From assembly GCA_000620205.1 (NCBI GenBank), contig JHVP01000004.1, positions 372,001 through 436,000 on the forward strand: a stretch of 64,000 nucleotides of DNA, given 5' to 3'. The notes under the pieces were generated by a model. The model had not been told where the DNA came from. It did no database searches and saw only the letters and a list, made by a program, of their open reading frames with translations. Within the stretch, counting starts at the first letter, position 1; each line of letters starts with the position of its first letter. This DNA is from Geodermatophilaceae bacterium URHA0031. Its GTDB lineage: Bacteria; Actinomycetota; Actinomycetes; Mycobacteriales; Geodermatophilaceae. Shown one piece after another: positions 49,682 to 58,234 of this stretch. A program made the translations under genes and the position numbers.

Positions 49682-50413
49682 GTGACCTCTCCCGACCGCA
49701 CCGTCCTCGCCGAGCAGGTCGGATACCTGGCCACTCCTGTGGTCACCTCGGACCGACCGGGTCCGTGGCCGGGCGTCGTGCTCGTGCACGACGTTCTCGG
49801 GCTGGGGGACGACATGCGGGAGCAGGCCGACTGGCTGGCCGCCGCCGGCTACCTGGTCGCGGTGCCCGACCTCTACGAAGGCAGGTCCGCCATCCGCTGC
49901 CTCAAGGGCACCTTCACCCAGCTCAGCCGGCAGCATGGCCCCGCGTTCGACCGGTTGGATGCGGTCCGGTCAGCGCTCGCCGAAGACCCGAGCTGCACCG
50001 GCCGGGTCGGCGTGATCGGGTACTGCATGGGCGGCGGGTTCGCCCTGCTGCTCGCCGGCCGGCCGGGCTGGTCCGCGGCCAGCGTCAACTACGGCCCGGT
50101 CCCGGACAACGTCGAGGAGGTCCTCAGCGGCGCCTGCCCCGTGGTGGCCAGCTTCGGCGGCCGCGACAGGGGCTTCGCCGGTGCCGCCCAGAAGATCCGC
50201 ACCGCCGCGGACGCCGCCGGGGTGCCGGCGGACGTGGAGGAGTACCCGGACGCCCGGCACGGCTTCATCAACCGCATCAGCGCGGCCTCACCCCTCACGC
50301 CGCTGCTCAAGGTGGCCGGGGTCGGGTACGACCACGACGCGGCCGCCGACGCCAAGCGCCGGATCCTCAGGTTCTTCGACGAGCACCTGCGGGTGGCGGT
50401 CAGCCCTGGCTGA
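49682..50413 (+). CDS. Dienelactone hydrolase family protein
   Basis: A 243-residue alpha/beta hydrolase of the dienelactone hydrolase family. The nucleophile is the cysteine in GYCMGGGFAL, with Asp in FGGRDRGFAG and His in DARHGFINRI. The GTG at 49682 has GGAG six bases upstream and gives family length. An in-frame ATG at 49598 overlaps the preceding stop and would add 28 residues of weak composition. Family members hydrolyse dienelactones from chloroaromatics or other small esters; no aromatic genes are adjacent, so the substrate is open. Confidence 0.88.
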   Translation: MTSPDRTVLAEQVGYLATPVVTSDRPGPWPGVVLVHDVLGLGDDMREQADWLAAAGYLVAVPDLYEGRSAIRCLKGTFTQLSRQHGPAFDRLDAVRSALAEDPSCTGRVGVIGYCMGGGFALLLAGRPGWSAASVNYGPVPDNVEEVLSGACPVVASFGGRDRGFAGAAQKIRTAADAAGVPADVEEYPDARHGFINRISAASPLTPLLKVAGVGYDHDAAADAKRRILRFFDEHLRVAVSPG

Positions 50414-50507
50414 GGACGCGCAGCAGCAGCATGCGCACGTCGCCGTCATCGACGATCGCCTCGACCGTCGGCGCCTGACCAGCTCCCCACGTCCGCGTGC
50501 CTCGTGG

Positions 50508-51854
50508 CTACGGCCGGCAGCGCACCGCCAGGAGCGCGACGTCGTCATCGGCAGGACCGGGCAGGACGCGCCGCAGCAGGTCGTCGCACAACTGCTCCAC
50601 CGGGACACCGCCGAGCTCGGCCAACTCCTCCCGGAGCCGGCTGACGCCCTCGTCGATGGTGGAACGGCGGCCGTCGTGGCGCTGCTCGACCAGCCCGTCG
50701 GTGTAGAGCAGCACCGTGTCTCCGGGGCGTAGTCCGGTGACGTGGTCGGTGCGTACCGCCGATGTGCCGGTGCCCAGCAGCCGCTCGGGAGGCGTGTCGA
50801 GGATCCGCACCTGCCCGTCCGCGGTGAGCAGCATCAGCGGCAGGTGCCCGGCCGATGACCAGCGCAGTTGCAGCCCACCGGCCGGAGACGGGGTCTGGCT
50901 GATGCCGGCGATCAGGACAGTGGCCAGGGTGCCGAAGGCCGTCATGGTGAGCACGGCGTCGGTGCGGCAGAGGGTGTCTGCAGGGCTTCCTGGCCGGTCA
51001 CAGGCCAACGTGCGCACCGTGCTGCGCAGTTGCGACATCGCCGCAGCCGCCTCCACCGAGTGGCCGGTGACGTCGCCGACGACCAGCACGGTGGATCCGT
51101 CGGGCTGCGTGAAGGCGTCGTAGAAGTCTCCCCCGACGAGCGTGTGCCGCCCAGCGGGCCGGTAGCGGACGGCGATCTCCAGCGTCTGGGTCTGCGGCGG
51201 CGGGGTGAGCAGGCTCCGCTGCAGGGTCTCGGCGACCTGGAGCTGGCGGGTGTAGAGGCGGGCGTTGTCCAGCGCCAGGGAACCGCGGCGGGCGATCTCC
51301 TCGGCGAGCGCGACCTCGGCGTCGGTCATCGGCGGCCGGACGCCACTGTTGATCAGCGACAGAGCGCCGAACACGTGCCCGTGCGCGCCCAGCGGCACGA
51401 TGACCGCCGAGGTCGCGTCCAGCCGATCGAACGCCGCCTGCACGCGCGGGCCGGCCGCGTCGCGGACCACGGCCACATCCGGACCGGCCAGCCGCAGTGG
51501 CTGCCCAGACCCCAGCGCGCCCGCCAGCGCCGACTGGCCGCGGACGCCGGTGGTCCGCCCGGACAGGTAGGCGTCCAGGTCACCCAGCCGGTCAGGGTCC
51601 CGGTGCGCCCGCCCGGTGAGCTGGTCTGCGCCGTCTTCGGCCAGCACGGTGACCGTCGCCCAGTCGGCCAGCCGAGGCACCACCAGCCGTGCCAGGTGAT
51701 CGGCTGACTGCCCGGCGTCGAGCGTGCGGATGAGCGTGTCGCTGACCTCCGCCAGCAACGCCAACCGCGCCCAGGCGTCGTCGATGGTCCCCTGTCCGTC
51801 GGCGGCAAGGGCAGCGCCGAGCACCGTCGCCACCTCCTCGCCCCGCGCGACCAC
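50508..51854 (-). CDS. GAF-domain SpoIIE/PP2C-type serine phosphatase
   Basis: A protein of about 448 residues. A GAF domain (about 25-200) with SAVIVPLGAHGHVFGALSLI is followed by a PP2C/SpoIIE phosphatase domain (about 215-448). Metal-binding aspartates are in LVGGDFYDAF, VGDVTGHSVEAAAAM and DDDVALLAV, so the phosphatase looks active. Such proteins in actinobacteria dephosphorylate anti-anti-sigma factors in partner-switching stress pathways. No STAS or kinase gene lies nearby. The start is uncertain: GTG 51854 was chosen, and a longer frame extends upstream. It is convergent with the dienelactone hydrolase gene. Confidence 0.85.
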   Translation of the reverse strand: MVARGEEVATVLGAALAADGQGTIDDAWARLALLAEVSDTLIRTLDAGQSADHLARLVVPRLADWATVTVLAEDGADQLTGRAHRDPDRLGDLDAYLSGRTTGVRGQSALAGALGSGQPLRLAGPDVAVVRDAAGPRVQAAFDRLDATSAVIVPLGAHGHVFGALSLINSGVRPPMTDAEVALAEEIARRGSLALDNARLYTRQLQVAETLQRSLLTPPPQTQTLEIAVRYRPAGRHTLVGGDFYDAFTQPDGSTVLVVGDVTGHSVEAAAAMSQLRSTVRTLACDRPGSPADTLCRTDAVLTMTAFGTLATVLIAGISQTPSPAGGLQLRWSSAGHLPLMLLTADGQVRILDTPPERLLGTGTSAVRTDHVTGLRPGDTVLLYTDGLVEQRHDGRRSTIDEGVSRLREELAELGGVPVEQLCDDLLRRVLPGPADDDVALLAVRCRP

Positions 51855-52274
51855 CGATCCCGCACCCACCCGCCTTGTTCCGTGCCGCGCAAGGTATCCG
51901 ACCGGTCGACGCCGAGGTCGCACCGGCACGCTGACGCCAGCCCAGGACAACCCGTTCGTCAGCCGCCCAGGTCCGTACGGTGACCCCTGTCTACGACACC
52001 GGTCGCAGCCACTTCGCACCACCGTGGTGTCGACGTCGGTGCTCAGCCGGGGCGCAACAGTCGCGGTGGTCTCGGCGGTCGCCGTCCCCCGCGCTCCTCC
52101 GGTCAGTGCGACCGGGCACGCGACCTCAGGCCAGCTCCTCGGCTGTGCACGTCGGTGGGCGGACATGGCACATGTGCTCCCGCCTACGGCCGCGGATCAG
52201 CCCTGCGCGGTGACCGGGCCCCTCGGGTGGAAAGCGCGGGAGGGGAAACACCAGAGCGGCGAGCAGCTGCGGGA
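51855..52274. other. Intergenic region, no convincing gene
   Basis: About 420 bases between the phosphatase start and the HxlR stop. Frames on both strands are arginine- and proline-rich and look like random high-GC reading frames. It should contain the phosphatase promoter. No clear hairpin or repeat was found. Confidence 0.45.
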
Positions 52275-52718
52275 TCACGAGCTGGTGGAAGACCGCCTGG
52301 TCGTCTCCGCCGGATCGACGACCTCCCCGCAGGCCTGGCAGGTGAGCTCCGGGATCAGGCGGTGCCCGCAGGCGTGCTCGAGGACCAGCGGGGGGCCCTC
52401 CAGTCCGGCGAGGTGCTCGTCGCCCCATCGCAGCAGGGTCAGGATGACCGGGTAGAGGTCCCGGCCGGCGGTTGTGAGGTGGTACTCGAAGCGCTGCGGG
52501 TGGTCGCTGTACCGGTGCCGCTGCAGGATGCCGGCGTCGACCAGCGTGCGGAGCCGGGCCGTCAGCGTGTCTCGCGGTGCTCCGGTGCGGCGGATCATCT
52601 CGTCGAAGCGGCGGTTGCCCAGGAAGACCTCGCGCACGGCCAGCAGCGCCCACTTCTCGCCCACCACCTCGAGCGTGCGCGCAACGGAGCAGACGCGGGG
52701 TTCGGCCGGTGCCGCCAT
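52275..52718 (-). CDS. HxlR-family transcriptional regulator
   Basis: A 147-residue winged-helix regulator of the HxlR type. Marks are CSVARTLEVVGEKWALLAVR at the start, the recognition region RFDEMIRRTGAPRDTLTARL and YHLTTAGRDLYPVI in the wing. The C-terminal CGHRL and CQACG cysteines could bind metal, which is unusual for small HxlR proteins. The ATG at 52718 is preferred because a perfect palindrome spans the alternative ATG at 52748, which would place the operator inside the gene. It is divergent from an MFS exporter that it probably controls. Confidence 0.9.
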   Translation of the reverse strand: MAAPAEPRVCSVARTLEVVGEKWALLAVREVFLGNRRFDEMIRRTGAPRDTLTARLRTLVDAGILQRHRYSDHPQRFEYHLTTAGRDLYPVILTLLRWGDEHLAGLEGPPLVLEHACGHRLIPELTCQACGEVVDPAETTRRSSTSS

Positions 52719-52735
52719 GCCACGAGCATAACGCA

Positions 52736-52762
52736 GTGAGTCCGACATCTGGACGGACTCAC
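52736..52762. promoter_or_regulatory. Perfect palindromic operator between hxlR and MFS genes
   Basis: GTGAGTCCG (52736-52744) and CGGACTCAC (52754-52762) are perfect 9-bp arms with a 9-base spacer, ACATCTGGA. It lies 18 bp from the hxlR start and 54 bp before the MFS gene. A TACCGT element (52774-52779) downstream could be the -10 of the exporter promoter, which would put the palindrome over the -35 region. The arms are longer than chance allows here. Confidence 0.75.
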
Positions 52763-52815
52763 CCCGGCGGCGATACCGTCCGTCCAGAACCCGAACCCAC
52801 CCTTGGGGGCCACCC

Positions 52816-54282
52816 ATGGCGCTTGGCAAGAGGTCGCCCTCATCCGCCGGCACCGAACCCGAGTCGAGCGGTGGGACGGCGGCGGTCGTGGCCGTGCTGG
52901 CCATCGCGGTGTTCATGTCCAGCCTCGACCTGTTCATCGTCAACCTGGCGTTCCCCTCGATCGGAGCGGAGTACGCGGGGGCGGAGCTGGGCTCGCTGTC
53001 GTGGATCCTCAACGCGTACACGATCGTGTTCGCGGCGGTGCTGGTCCCCGCTGGACGGTGGGCCGACCGGGTCGGGCGCCGTCGGGCCCTCGTTGCCGGA
53101 CTGGCCCTGTTCACCGGAGGGTCGTTGCTCTGCGGCCTGGCCCCGGGGGTGGGCTGGCTGGTGGCGGCCAGGACGGTGCAGGCGGCAGGGGCCGGCGTGA
53201 TGGTGCCCGCCTCGCTGTCACTGCTGCTCGCCGTCGTCCCGCAGGAACAGCGCGCCCGCGCGCTCGGGTCCTGGTCGGCTCTCGGCGCCCTCGGCGCGGC
53301 CCTGGGCCCGGTGATCGGTGGTGGCCTGGTCGAGATCGGCTGGCGCTGGGTCTTCTGGGTGAACCTCCCGGTGGGGGTCGTGGCGATCGTGCTCGCCCTC
53401 CGCCTGGTGCCCGAGAGCCGGGACGAGGCGCGGGGGAGCCGCCCCGACCTGCTCGGTGCGGTGCTCCTCGCGCTGGCGGTGGGCCTGGTCGCCGGGGCAC
53501 TGGTCGAGGCGGCGGACTGGGGCTGGGCCTCGGCGCGCGTCCTGGGCCTGCTGCTGGCGGCAGCCCTGTGCGCGGGAGGCGTCGTGGCGCGCTCCTTCCG
53601 TCATCCGGCGCCCGTGCTGGAACTGGACCTGTTCAGGTCCCGGACGTTCTCCGGGGCTGGAGCGGCGTCCGTGCTGTACTACGCGGCCTTCGGCGCCTTC
53701 CTCCTGAACACCGTCGAGTTCCTCACCACGGTCTGGCACTACACGCCTCTGGAGGCGGGGCTGGCCATCGCCCCGGGGCCGCTGATGGTGCTGCCGTTCG
53801 CGCGGCTGGTCGCGCCTCGGTTGATCCCCGTGATGGGTGGCGTCGGGCGGGTCGCCGCCCTGGGCTGCGGGGTCGGCGCCGTCGCGCAGCTGCTCTGGCT
53901 CGCACTCCTCCAGATCGAGCCGGCCTACGTGACGCACCTGCTGCCGGCGCAGTTGCTCGGTGGGGCCGGCGTCGGGTTGGCCATCCCGTCCCTGCTGGGA
54001 GCCGGAAGCGCCGGCTTGCCCGTGGCGAACCTGGGCACCGGCAGCGGCATCCTGAACATGGCCCGGCAGGTCGGCACCGTGCTGGGCGTGGCTGCGCTCG
54101 TCGCGGCGCTCACGGTCACCGATCCCGATCCGCTCACCCCGTTCCGTCACGGCATCACCCTGATCATCGCGTTCTTCGTCGCGGCCGGCCTCGTGTGTGT
54201 CGCCCTCCTGGCCCAGCGCCACCGACCGGCAGCCGCGGCTGCCGCGACGCTTCCGGACCCCCGACCGCAGGAGACGGCATGA
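52816..54282 (+). CDS. MFS multidrug exporter (DHA2-like)
   Basis: A 488-residue major facilitator transporter with about fourteen predicted helices, as in the DHA2 drug:proton antiporters (EmrB, QacA). Family marks are LFIVNLAFPSIGAEYAG and SSLDLFIVNLA in helix one, the loop WADRVGRRRALV, QAAGAGVMVPASLSLLLAVV in the helix-five motif C region and GPLMVLPFARLVAPRLIPVM later. The ATG at 52816 has TTGGGGG upstream. It is divergent from the hxlR gene and overlaps the following thioesterase gene by four bases. The exported compound is unknown. Confidence 0.92.
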   Translation: MALGKRSPSSAGTEPESSGGTAAVVAVLAIAVFMSSLDLFIVNLAFPSIGAEYAGAELGSLSWILNAYTIVFAAVLVPAGRWADRVGRRRALVAGLALFTGGSLLCGLAPGVGWLVAARTVQAAGAGVMVPASLSLLLAVVPQEQRARALGSWSALGALGAALGPVIGGGLVEIGWRWVFWVNLPVGVVAIVLALRLVPESRDEARGSRPDLLGAVLLALAVGLVAGALVEAADWGWASARVLGLLLAAALCAGGVVARSFRHPAPVLELDLFRSRTFSGAGAASVLYYAAFGAFLLNTVEFLTTVWHYTPLEAGLAIAPGPLMVLPFARLVAPRLIPVMGGVGRVAALGCGVGAVAQLLWLALLQIEPAYVTHLLPAQLLGGAGVGLAIPSLLGAGSAGLPVANLGTGSGILNMARQVGTVLGVAALVAALTVTDPDPLTPFRHGITLIIAFFVAAGLVCVALLAQRHRPAAAAAATLPDPRPQETA

Positions 54283-54812
54283 CACAGGACCAAGGGTCAC
54301 CCCCCGACGGCTGGGGCGAACCCCGGTCCAGGACCGTCACCTGGTGGGACCCGATGATCGGCGCCCGCGCGATGCACGACCTCAGTGGCCGCGACTACCT
54401 GCAGGCGATGATCGACGGCCGGCTGCCCCCTGCACCCATCGCCGGACTGATGGCCATGACCGCGGTCTCCGTAGGCGAGGGGACCGTGGAGTTCCGGTGC
54501 CAGCCGGACGAGTCGGCGTACAACCCCATCGGCCTGGTCCACGGCGGCCTCGTCTGCACGCTCCTCGATTCCGTCGCCGGTTGCGCAGTGCACAGCACGC
54601 TGCCGGCGGGAGTGGGCTACACGAGCTTGGAGATCAAGGTCAGCTATCTGCGCCCGGTCCGGCATGGTGGAGGCGAGCTGACCGCGACCGGCCGGGTCAC
54701 CAAACCAGGACGTCGAGCCGCCTTCGCCGACGGCGAGGTGCGCGACGCCGACGGCAGGTTGATCGCCACCGCGTCCAGCACCTGTCTGGTCTTCCCGCTC
54801 GGGGATGGATGA
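54279..54812 (+). CDS. PaaI-type hotdog thioesterase
   Basis: A 177-residue hotdog-fold acyl-CoA thioesterase of the PaaI family. The catalytic segment NPIGLVHGGLVCTLLDSVAG holds the Gly and Asp of the family active site, followed by YTSLEIKVSYLRPVRHGGG. An N-terminal stretch of about 45 residues precedes the fold. It overlaps the MFS exporter gene (ATGA), so both are induced together. Coupling a thioesterase with an exporter suggests release of an acyl or aryl acid that is then pumped out; this is inference. Confidence 0.9.
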   Translation: MTQDQGSPPDGWGEPRSRTVTWWDPMIGARAMHDLSGRDYLQAMIDGRLPPAPIAGLMAMTAVSVGEGTVEFRCQPDESAYNPIGLVHGGLVCTLLDSVAGCAVHSTLPAGVGYTSLEIKVSYLRPVRHGGGELTATGRVTKPGRRAAFADGEVRDADGRLIATASSTCLVFPLGDG

Positions 54813-54999
54813 CGCGGCCACAGGCCACCAGCGGCGGGAGCTCGTCGGCCGGGGCGCGGGGACGTGGTCGAGCTGCGCGTGCACGGATGTGGCGTCGGGC
54901 TGCTCGTGGACCGAGTGCCGCAGCGCACGCACTCAGGTCCGGGCGTTCCTCGGACCGATCGCGCGGCCGGCACACCGGCAGAGAACGGAGGGTCCAGCC

Positions 55000-55470
55000 A
55001 TGAGGAGAGTGCCCCGCCAGCCGGAGACGCCGGGTTCGGGGATCCGGCGCCGGGTCGTTGACCGGCTCCAGGAATCGGTGATCAACCCGCTCGACACGCT
55101 CGCCTTCACGCTGGGCCATCCACCCCGGGGCGACGCCCTGCTGGAGACCACCGGCCGGCGCACCGGACGCCCGTACGTCACACCCGTATGCGACGGCACC
55201 GAAGGCGACACCTTCTGGATCGTCTCGCAGCACGGTCACCGTGCGGATCACGTGCGCAACATCGAGAGAGATCCAAGGGTCAGGGTCAGAGGCAGCTTGT
55301 TCCGCACTGAGTGGCGGATCGGAACGGCGCGCATCCTCGACGACGACGATCCTCGAGAGCGCGTACGGATCCTCGGTCGCGGGAATCGCTGGCGTCGGCT
55401 CTGCCTGCAGACCTCCGCAGCCGTCGCGACCGATCCGCTGACCGTGCGCATCGATCTCGATCCCCGCTGA
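55000..55470 (+). CDS. F420/deazaflavin-dependent nitroreductase family protein
   Basis: A 156-residue small flavin-fold protein resembling the deazaflavin-dependent nitroreductase (Ddn) family. It has LLETTGRRTGRPYVTPVCDG, where the GRRTG stretch is the usual cofactor-phosphate contact, and FWIVSQHGHRADHVRNIERD. Substrate and cofactor (F420, FMN or heme) cannot be confirmed. The ATG at 55000 has CGGAGGG upstream. It stands 187 bases after the thioesterase gene on the same strand. Confidence 0.85.
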   Translation: MRRVPRQPETPGSGIRRRVVDRLQESVINPLDTLAFTLGHPPRGDALLETTGRRTGRPYVTPVCDGTEGDTFWIVSQHGHRADHVRNIERDPRVRVRGSLFRTEWRIGTARILDDDDPRERVRILGRGNRWRRLCLQTSAAVATDPLTVRIDLDPR

Positions 55471-55494
55471 CCCGCTCGGGAGGGGTCTGTCCGG

Positions 55495-55547
55495 GACGGT
55501 GTCTCGCACCACGCCCCGGCCAGCCAGTCGGACGGCCCGACACCGTC
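55495..55547. repeat. Perfect 9-bp inverted repeat after the deazaflavin gene
   Basis: GACGGTGTC (55495-55503) and GACACCGTC (55539-55547) are perfect arms 35 bases apart, 25 bases past the nitroreductase-like stop. It may be a terminator stem with a large loop, or a regulator site for the WhiB gene at 55680. Both are guesses. Confidence 0.5.
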
Positions 55548-55679
55548 TCGTGGGCGGCTTCACGTTGTGAACGACGCAGGAGATGGACATGCTTCTCTCG
55601 TAGTGAGCCGTGAACGACCATGCCCCCCGGTGTCCGTGACTCGCGGGACCCTTCCTCTCAGCCATCCAGGTAGGCACTG

Positions 55680-55988
55680 ATGTGGATCACCGCTGAACTC
55701 CTCGCCTTCGCAGCCATCGCCTGGGTCACGTTGTGGCGGCTCGACGACTGGCGCGAATGGGCCCTCTGCGCCGAGGCGGACCCAGATGCCTTCTTCCCGG
55801 AGAAGGGCGAATCGACCCGGGCCGCCAAGAACATCTGCCGCAGATGCCTGGTCAAGGTCGAGTGCCTGCGTTCCGCCCTGGCCAACGACGAGCGCTTCGG
55901 CGTCTGGGGCGGCTTGTCCGATCGCGAGCGCCGTCGGTTGCGGCGCATGTCCTCGGAGTCCCCAGCGACGTGCACGGACCCCACCTAG
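55680..55988 (+). CDS. WhiB-family iron-sulfur transcription factor
   Basis: A 102-residue Wbl protein. The four cluster cysteines are Cys30, Cys53, Cys56 and Cys62 (ALCAEADPDAFFPEKG, then ICRRC and ECLRSAL), and the turn GVWGGLS precedes a basic tail (DRERRRLRRM) used for DNA or sigma contact. The ATG at 55680 has AGGTAGG upstream. The N terminus (MWITAELLAFAAIAWVTLW) is strongly hydrophobic, more like a membrane segment than the acidic lead of most WhiB proteins. Function is likely redox-linked gene control. Confidence 0.93.
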   Translation: MWITAELLAFAAIAWVTLWRLDDWREWALCAEADPDAFFPEKGESTRAAKNICRRCLVKVECLRSALANDERFGVWGGLSDRERRRLRRMSSESPATCTDPT

Positions 55989-56357
55989 CCTGATCGATCT
56001 CCAGGGTTCTCCCCGTCATCCCTGAGGGCTCGGAGCGAGTCGGCCGGATGACCGTGCACGATGCCGAACACCTTCCGCTGGTGGTCACAACGGTGGACGA
56101 CACTGCCCATCGCGATCAACGACGACGGCGGGCCCGTTCGGTGCGCGCCGCGAGGAGCACGTGCCCGAGGGGCGCGACCAGAGCCCGTCGCCCACCGGCG
56201 TACCGACGGAGGCAGCAGACGGCGCGAGGTGGCGTCCGCGTACCCCACGGGAGCTGCTCACACGGCGGAAGGCCTGGTCCCCGAGCCACGCCGGAGCCCT
56301 TCTTCGACCGGCGGAGACCTCCGTCGTCCCCCCACCTGCACCGGCATCCGCGCCGGG
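55989..56357. other. Gap between convergent WhiB and XRE-ImmA genes
   Basis: About 370 bases where two genes converge. Small frames exist on both strands, but none shows a ribosome site or recognisable motif. A terminator would be expected. I could not identify a clear stem. Confidence 0.45.
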
Positions 56358-57497
56358 TCACGGGCCGATCCTGAGCGTGGGCTTGTCCTCACGCCCGGCC
56401 GCGAGCACTGCCTGCAGCGAGCCCATCGGGATGCGTGCGGCCTCGGCGAGCATGCTGAGCCGTGTTCCGCTCTGTTCCAGCAGGTCGGCGGCGGCACCGA
56501 GGAGACTGGGACGTTCCGGTGGTCCCAGCGGTCCGGGTTCTGGGTACCCCCAGTCCTCCAGTTGCCGGTTGGCGCGCCTGTAGGAGAGGTCCGACAGCCG
56601 TCCCAGCCTGTGCGCCCGGTAGACGAGGGCGCCGAGACTGACGCCCCAGTGACGCTTCAACGCGTGCAGTGCGCCCCAGTCGACCCGGGTGGGGAGATCG
56701 TCCTCGATCTCGGCCCGGGGCATGAGGAACTCGGCGGCGAAGGACATGGCCTGGGATTCGACAGCCGTGGAGCCGGGCTGCACGCCGGCGTGCATCAGCA
56801 GGTGGCCGAGTTCGTGGCTGGCATCGAAGCGGCTGCGCGCCTTGTCGTCCTTGAGTGGGGACATGAGCACGAGGGGGCGGCCGGAGGCTGTCTCAGAGGA
56901 GGAGAAGGCGTCGACCCGGGGGTCGAAGCCCTCGGCCGGCAGCCGGACGACCAGGACGCCATGTGCTTCCAGCAGGCGGACCACGTGCGGAACGGGCCCG
57001 GTACCGACCGCCATCTCCTGTCGGGCCCGGCGCGCGGCCGCGGCGGTGTCCTCCTCAGACGGCTGCAGCGGCACGTCGATGGACGGCAGGCGAACCGCCG
57101 GAAGGTCGACGTATCGCTCGATGAGTTCCAGGACGGCCAGCGCGAGTTCGCCGAAGGCCAAGGCCTGCTCACGCCGGCTGGCCGGAGTGCTGCGCAAGGA
57201 GCGGAAGTGCGCGGTCGACGAGCGCACCTCGGGGAGGTCGAGCCCACGGGAGAAGAACTCCTGGGGCATGCCGAGCGTGAGGCTGATCCGTTCGAGAACG
57301 GTCGTCGCCGGCCGGGTCAGTCCGCGCTCGTACTGAGTCACCGCGGCAGGTGTGACCCCGATGCGCCGTGCCAGTTCCGACCGCGGCGTGCAGGCAAGGC
57401 GACGCGCGACCGCCAGGCGACGGCCGTCGAAGTCCTCCGCGACCCCGGACCCGCGGCGCCGCCTGGCGGCGGTGACCCTGGAGGACTGATCGGTCAT
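56358..57497 (-). CDS. XRE helix-turn-helix protein with ImmA/IrrE metallopeptidase domain
   Basis: A 379-residue fusion. The N-terminal Cro/XRE helix-turn-helix (about 25-80) reads LARRIGVTPAAVTQYERGLT, followed by a linker and a zinc metallopeptidase domain. HELGH at 228-232 with Glu255 in AAEFLMP gives the complete zinc site of the COG2856/ImmA/IrrE family. In phages and ICEs, ImmA cuts a repressor; in Deinococcus, IrrE cuts DdrO. Fused XRE-COG2856 proteins have also been proposed as antitoxin-like partners. The ATG at 57497 overlaps the stop of the preceding unknown gene, so the two form one unit. Confidence 0.92.
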   Translation of the reverse strand: MTDQSSRVTAARRRRGSGVAEDFDGRRLAVARRLACTPRSELARRIGVTPAAVTQYERGLTRPATTVLERISLTLGMPQEFFSRGLDLPEVRSSTAHFRSLRSTPASRREQALAFGELALAVLELIERYVDLPAVRLPSIDVPLQPSEEDTAAAARRARQEMAVGTGPVPHVVRLLEAHGVLVVRLPAEGFDPRVDAFSSSETASGRPLVLMSPLKDDKARSRFDASHELGHLLMHAGVQPGSTAVESQAMSFAAEFLMPRAEIEDDLPTRVDWGALHALKRHWGVSLGALVYRAHRLGRLSDLSYRRANRQLEDWGYPEPGPLGPPERPSLLGAAADLLEQSGTRLSMLAEAARIPMGSLQAVLAAGREDKPTLRIGP

Positions 57498-58228
57498 CGG
57501 GCTGACTGTTCCGGCCACCGCTTGAGCGACACGGGCGCCGAAGGCACGTCTCGCTCCGAGAAGGCGGCGTCGGACGGGAGGTGCGGGACCTCGTCCGCCG
57601 TCTCGTCCCGGCGAGCAGCGTCGTCCCGCCACAGCAAGGTCGCGGCCGACCATCGTGGCCGGCCCAGATGCGGAAGCCCCAGCCAGCCGGCCGTCAGTCC
57701 CGTGGCATCCCCGGCCCAGACGAAGAACACCTCTCGCCAGACCGGGCAGACACCTGACCAAGGGATCTCGAAGTCGAAAGCGAGTTGCCCCTCCATCGGC
57801 GGGGGTGGCAGTGCGTCGAAGTCGGGGTTCCGGGCGGCGGCCGCATGCCGCGTAGCGCCGGTGTCCCAGACGAAGTCCAGCCACTCCGGTTCCCGAAGCC
57901 CCATGCCGGGCGCCTTGATCACGTGCACCGCCAAGTCACCGGCCTGGATCAGCAGAGACCCATGCGGCGCGGTCAAGCGCACTCCCTGTCCCCGCCACTG
58001 CGACTCGGCTGCCCAGTACTCCGCGAGCATGCGCTCCCGCAGGTTCTCCCACGCCAGGCCGGCCACGCCTCGCGGGGTGTCGAACAAGTGAGCTGGCTCG
58101 TAACGCCCGGCGTTAGGCCGCCACATCGCCCTCGTGGAACTACGGAGCCAAGGCACGACGTCGCGCTCTTCCAACTCCTGCCTGCAGTCGTGCAGGAGCG
58201 CCAGTGCAGTCACGTCCCACTCGGGCAC
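57494..58228 (-). CDS. Unknown protein paired with the XRE-ImmA gene
   Basis: A 244-residue soluble protein that I do not recognise. It is rich in Trp and Pro, with an N-terminal helical part (TALALLHDCRQELEERDVVP) and a mixed alpha/beta part containing EGQLAFDFEIPW and VFFVWAGDATGLTAGWLGLP. No membrane segment or nucleotide motif is seen. The GTG at 58228 has no ribosome site but lies about six bases after a TAATGT -10 element, so the mRNA may be leaderless. It overlaps the XRE-ImmA start (ATGA). Possible roles are a toxin, a protease substrate or a stress sensor; none is supported by homology visible here. Confidence 0.75.
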   Translation of the reverse strand: MPEWDVTALALLHDCRQELEERDVVPWLRSSTRAMWRPNAGRYEPAHLFDTPRGVAGLAWENLRERMLAEYWAAESQWRGQGVRLTAPHGSLLIQAGDLAVHVIKAPGMGLREPEWLDFVWDTGATRHAAAARNPDFDALPPPPMEGQLAFDFEIPWSGVCPVWREVFFVWAGDATGLTAGWLGLPHLGRPRWSAATLLWRDDAARRDETADEVPHLPSDAAFSERDVPSAPVSLKRWPEQSAR

Positions 58229-58234
58229 AGCAGA

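Noticed and set aside
56061-58091. Long + strand frame opposite the unknown/XRE-ImmA pair
   Set aside because: Shadow of two reverse genes with HELGH and XRE motifs; its own product is low-complexity and without motifs.
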